From Actinoplanes sp. NBC_00393 (GTDB lineage Bacteria; Actinomycetota; Actinomycetes; Mycobacteriales; Micromonosporaceae): a DNA stretch of 64,000 bases. Below are positions 62,111 to 64,000 of the stretch, piece after piece. Positions within the stretch are counted from its first letter, which is position 1. Each line of letters starts with the position of its first letter. The position numbers and the translations under genes are program-made. The notes beneath the pieces are model-generated. The model was not told the origin of the DNA and ran no database searches. It worked only from the letters and a program-made list of their open reading frames with translations. The stretch covers positions 10,158,001 through 10,222,000 of the forward strand of contig NZ_CP107942.1 of NCBI RefSeq assembly GCF_036053395.1. Direction: 5' to 3'.

Positions 62111-64000
62111 CCGCGTCCCGGCCGTCGCTGGCCCGGCCGTCCGTGGTCCGGTCGTCCGTGGTCCGGTCGTTCGCGGTCTCGTCGGCTGCGGCGCCGGCGT
62201 TCGTGTGCTCGTCCGGTGTGTCGTCTGACAGGCCGCTGTCGCCGTGCTCGGCCAGCAGCGCTGGGTGCACCGGCAGGGCCGCGGCCAGGCCGATGGCGGT
62301 GGTCAGCACCGGGAGGACGGTCAGGGCGTTTGCGCCTTCGCCGAGGTCCAGGCCGATCTCCAGGACCGGTGTCAGGCCGAGTACGTCGGCGCCCTGCTTG
62401 ACCAGGGCGAGCGTGCCCGCCTCCGGCAGCAGGCACCAGTGCCGGGTCTGCGCGGCCAGATCCCGGGCGACCAGGCCGGCGGCGATGCCGAACGGGCCGT
62501 CCAGCAGCACCGGGAGCCGGCGGGCGGCGGCGCCGAGCAGCAGGCCGGTGGCCACGGCCAGGTCCGGGCCGCCCAGCTCGCGCAGGATGTCGGTGGCGCC
62601 GCGGGGCTCCTGGCGGATGCGGTGCAGGGCGTCGCGTACCGCTGCGCAGCGCACCATCCAGGCGTGATCGTCGAACCGGCCGCCGGGCAGCAGCACCCGG
62701 GGCAGCACCGCGACCGCCTCGGCCGCGGTCGTGGCGGCGAGCACCGCGGTGGCGACCGCTTCCACGCCGGTGCCGAGACCGGCCAGCACGATGGCGTCCC
62801 GGCCCGCGTCGGCGGCGGCGTCGGCGAGCTTCCAGCCTTCCCGCATCGCGGCTTCGACGGTTGCCTCGTCGGTGACCGGGCCGTCCTCCATGGCGCCCGC
62901 GTCGGCGGCGCGCAGCACGGCGATGTCCGCGCCCGCCTGCCCGGCCAGCCGGCCCAGCAGCCCGGTGCCCACCTCGGCCTCGATGATCCGGCGTTCCACA
63001 TCGAAGGGATCCGTGCCGGCCGCGGCGCCGCCGCCGTGCCGGCCCGCGATCAGCACGACCCGCACCGACGACCAGGGCCGCGGCGTCGTGGTGTCCTGCG
63101 TGGAGGCGGCGAATTCGATCGCCTCGCCGAGCGCGCCGACCCCGGCGCCGGGCAGGTCGATGCCGGCCAGGCGCTCGCGGGCGCTCGGGCCGGCTTCGCT
63201 GCTCGGCATCGGCAGGTCCATGCCGGGCTTGATCTCGGTGAGCCCGGAGGCGACCAGCGGCAGGGTCATGGTCGCCTCGCCGAGCGCAGCAGCCAGCCCG
63301 GGGGCAGCCTGCATGTCCGGCCCAGCGTCCGTGGCCGGTTCAGCCTGCGTGGCCGGTCCAGCCTGCGTGGCCGGTCCAGCCTGCGTGGCCGGTCCAGCCT
63401 GCGTGGCCGGTCCAGCCTGCGTGTCGGGCTCAGCGTCCGTTTCCGCGGGCGGAACCGTTGCCGATGCGCCGGCCGCGGCCGGCGCAACCGGCGGAATCAG
63501 GGGCGGCGCCGCCGGCGCGACGACGGTCGGCTCGGCAGGGGCGAAGGCCGGTGCTGCGCTCGACTCGGGGGCGGGGGCCGAAGCAGGGGTGAGCACCGGC
63601 GGCGGTGGGGGAGCGCCGACCGCGGGCGGCGCAGGCGAGAGGACCGCCGGCCGCTTATCCGGCGCTGCCGCGGACTCCGGCCGGTCGAGCGCCGGAGCAG
63701 TGACTCGCTTGAGCCAGGTGGACTGCCCGGCCACCACCAGCACGACACCGTCGCAGGCTTCGGCGAGCGCCTGGTTCGTCGTACCCAGGGCATCCGCGAA
63801 GGCCCGCCCGACCGGCGTGACCGGCACCAGTGAGAGCCCCACCTCCGGGCTGACCAGCACCACCCGGGCCGCGCAGGCTCGTACCGCCGCGGCCAGCGCC
63901 GCCACGTCGGCCTCGTCGTCGTTGGGCTGGCGGGCCGGATTCAGCACCGCCGCCACCCAGCCGCCGAGGTCGTCGACGAGCAGCGTGTCGTCCGGTTTCG
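62061..64000 (-). CDS. CobU-CobT fusion (cobinamide kinase/guanylyltransferase - DMB phosphoribosyltransferase), 5' end outside
   Basis: At least 646 residues; the frame is open to the right edge. The first 75 visible residues are the C-terminal half of CobU (TLLVDDLGGWVAAVLNP, RVVLVSPEVGLSLVPVTPVGRAFADALGTTNQALA, VVLVVAGQSTWLKR). A linker of about 150 residues is Pro/Ala-rich with five QAGPAT-type copies. Then a CobT domain follows (SVRVVLIAGRHGG, LTPVLEIGLDLGEGANALTVLPVL with the catalytic-type Glu). The tail is Asp/Arg-rich. In the CobT part, the GEMGIGNTT loop of typical enzymes reads AGLGTGVEAV. The fusion feeds both halves of the CobS reaction. Confidence 0.8.
   Translation of the reverse strand, partial: KPDDTLLVDDLGGWVAAVLNPARQPNDDEADVAALAAAVRACAARVVLVSPEVGLSLVPVTPVGRAFADALGTTNQALAEACDGVVLVVAGQSTWLKRVTAPALDRPESAAAPDKRPAVLSPAPPAVGAPPPPPVLTPASAPAPESSAAPAFAPAEPTVVAPAAPPLIPPVAPAAAGASATVPPAETDAEPDTQAGPATQAGPATQAGPATQAGPATQAEPATDAGPDMQAAPGLAAALGEATMTLPLVASGLTEIKPGMDLPMPSSEAGPSARERLAGIDLPGAGVGALGEAIEFAASTQDTTTPRPWSSVRVVLIAGRHGGGAAAGTDPFDVERRIIEAEVGTGLLGRLAGQAGADIAVLRAADAGAMEDGPVTDEATVEAAMREGWKLADAAADAGRDAIVLAGLGTGVEAVATAVLAATTAAEAVAVLPRVLLPGGRFDDHAWMVRCAAVRDALHRIRQEPRGATDILRELGGPDLAVATGLLLGAAARRLPVLLDGPFGIAAGLVARDLAAQTRHWCLLPEAGTLALVKQGADVLGLTPVLEIGLDLGEGANALTVLPVLTTAIGLAAALPVHPALLAEHGDSGLSDDTPDEHTNAGAAADETANDRTTDDRTTDGRASDGRDADGRDADRAEPDERAGA

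Noticed and set aside
63266..63833. Arg/Gly-rich frames with RPRRLD-type repeats near the right end
   Set aside because: These are other-frame readings of the QAGPAT linker repeats in the CobU-CobT gene.

Overview
High-GC actinobacterial chromosome, most likely a member of the Micromonosporaceae such as Actinoplanes. This is inferred from the base composition, the many GTG starts with GGAGG-type ribosome sites, and actinobacterial families (glnA next to an RDD gene, archaeal-type AspRS, MptB/GT87 mannosyltransferases, DUF4191, DUF5808, ESX-type secretion). I saw no rRNA, tRNA, insertion sequence, prophage or CRISPR array. The window is a core region with inserted accessory stretches. Both ends cut genes: an ECF sigma factor on the left and a CobU-CobT fusion on the right.

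Left part (1-17 kb): partial sigma factor, DUF350 protein, a 62-bp tandem repeat array, ltrA-yqeY, GNAT, a WYL regulator, a VOC protein, a glutamine amidotransferase coupled to glnE, a zinc-ribbon membrane protein, a MarR regulator with paired operators, three GT-C-like or polytopic membrane proteins (one MptB, one GT87), a secreted phytase-esterase-like protein, YdcF and a 28-residue repeat protein. At 17.3-19.6 kb glnA has a GlnR-type operator upstream and a 600-bp stretch of inverted repeats downstream. GlnE in the window is the enzyme expected to adenylylate GlnA.

Type VII secretion locus (about 19.9-38.1 kb): two candidate substrates read left and two WXG100 proteins read right around a perfect 16-bp palindrome. 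Then follow a STAS-ATPase regulator, a mycosin-like protein lacking every catalytic residue, eccB and eccD (minus), a three-ATPase eccC (plus), and a minus operon of a beta-helix/EccA-like AAA protein, EccE and a Gly/Gln-repeat protein.

Right part (38-64 kb): DUF4191, a large LuxR-family ATPase regulator, a small lysine-tailed membrane protein in a repeat-rich region (17- and 18-bp arrays), and a LacI/CebR-like regulator beside a CBM2-PL11 pectin lyase with two palindromic operators. After this come lipA, an aspartate-specifier T-box in front of an archaeal-type AspRS, a propeller protein, lipB, a polytopic membrane protein, an epimerase, sucB-lpd, pepA, gcvT and cobS-cobUT. LipA and LipB make the lipoyl groups used by SucB and by the glycine cleavage system to which GcvT belongs; Lpd reoxidises them.

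Strongest candidates for new biology: the catalytically dead mycosin with its atypical T7SS partners, and the Asp (possibly Asp/Asn) T-box that appears to act by uncovering a Shine-Dalgarno sequence.
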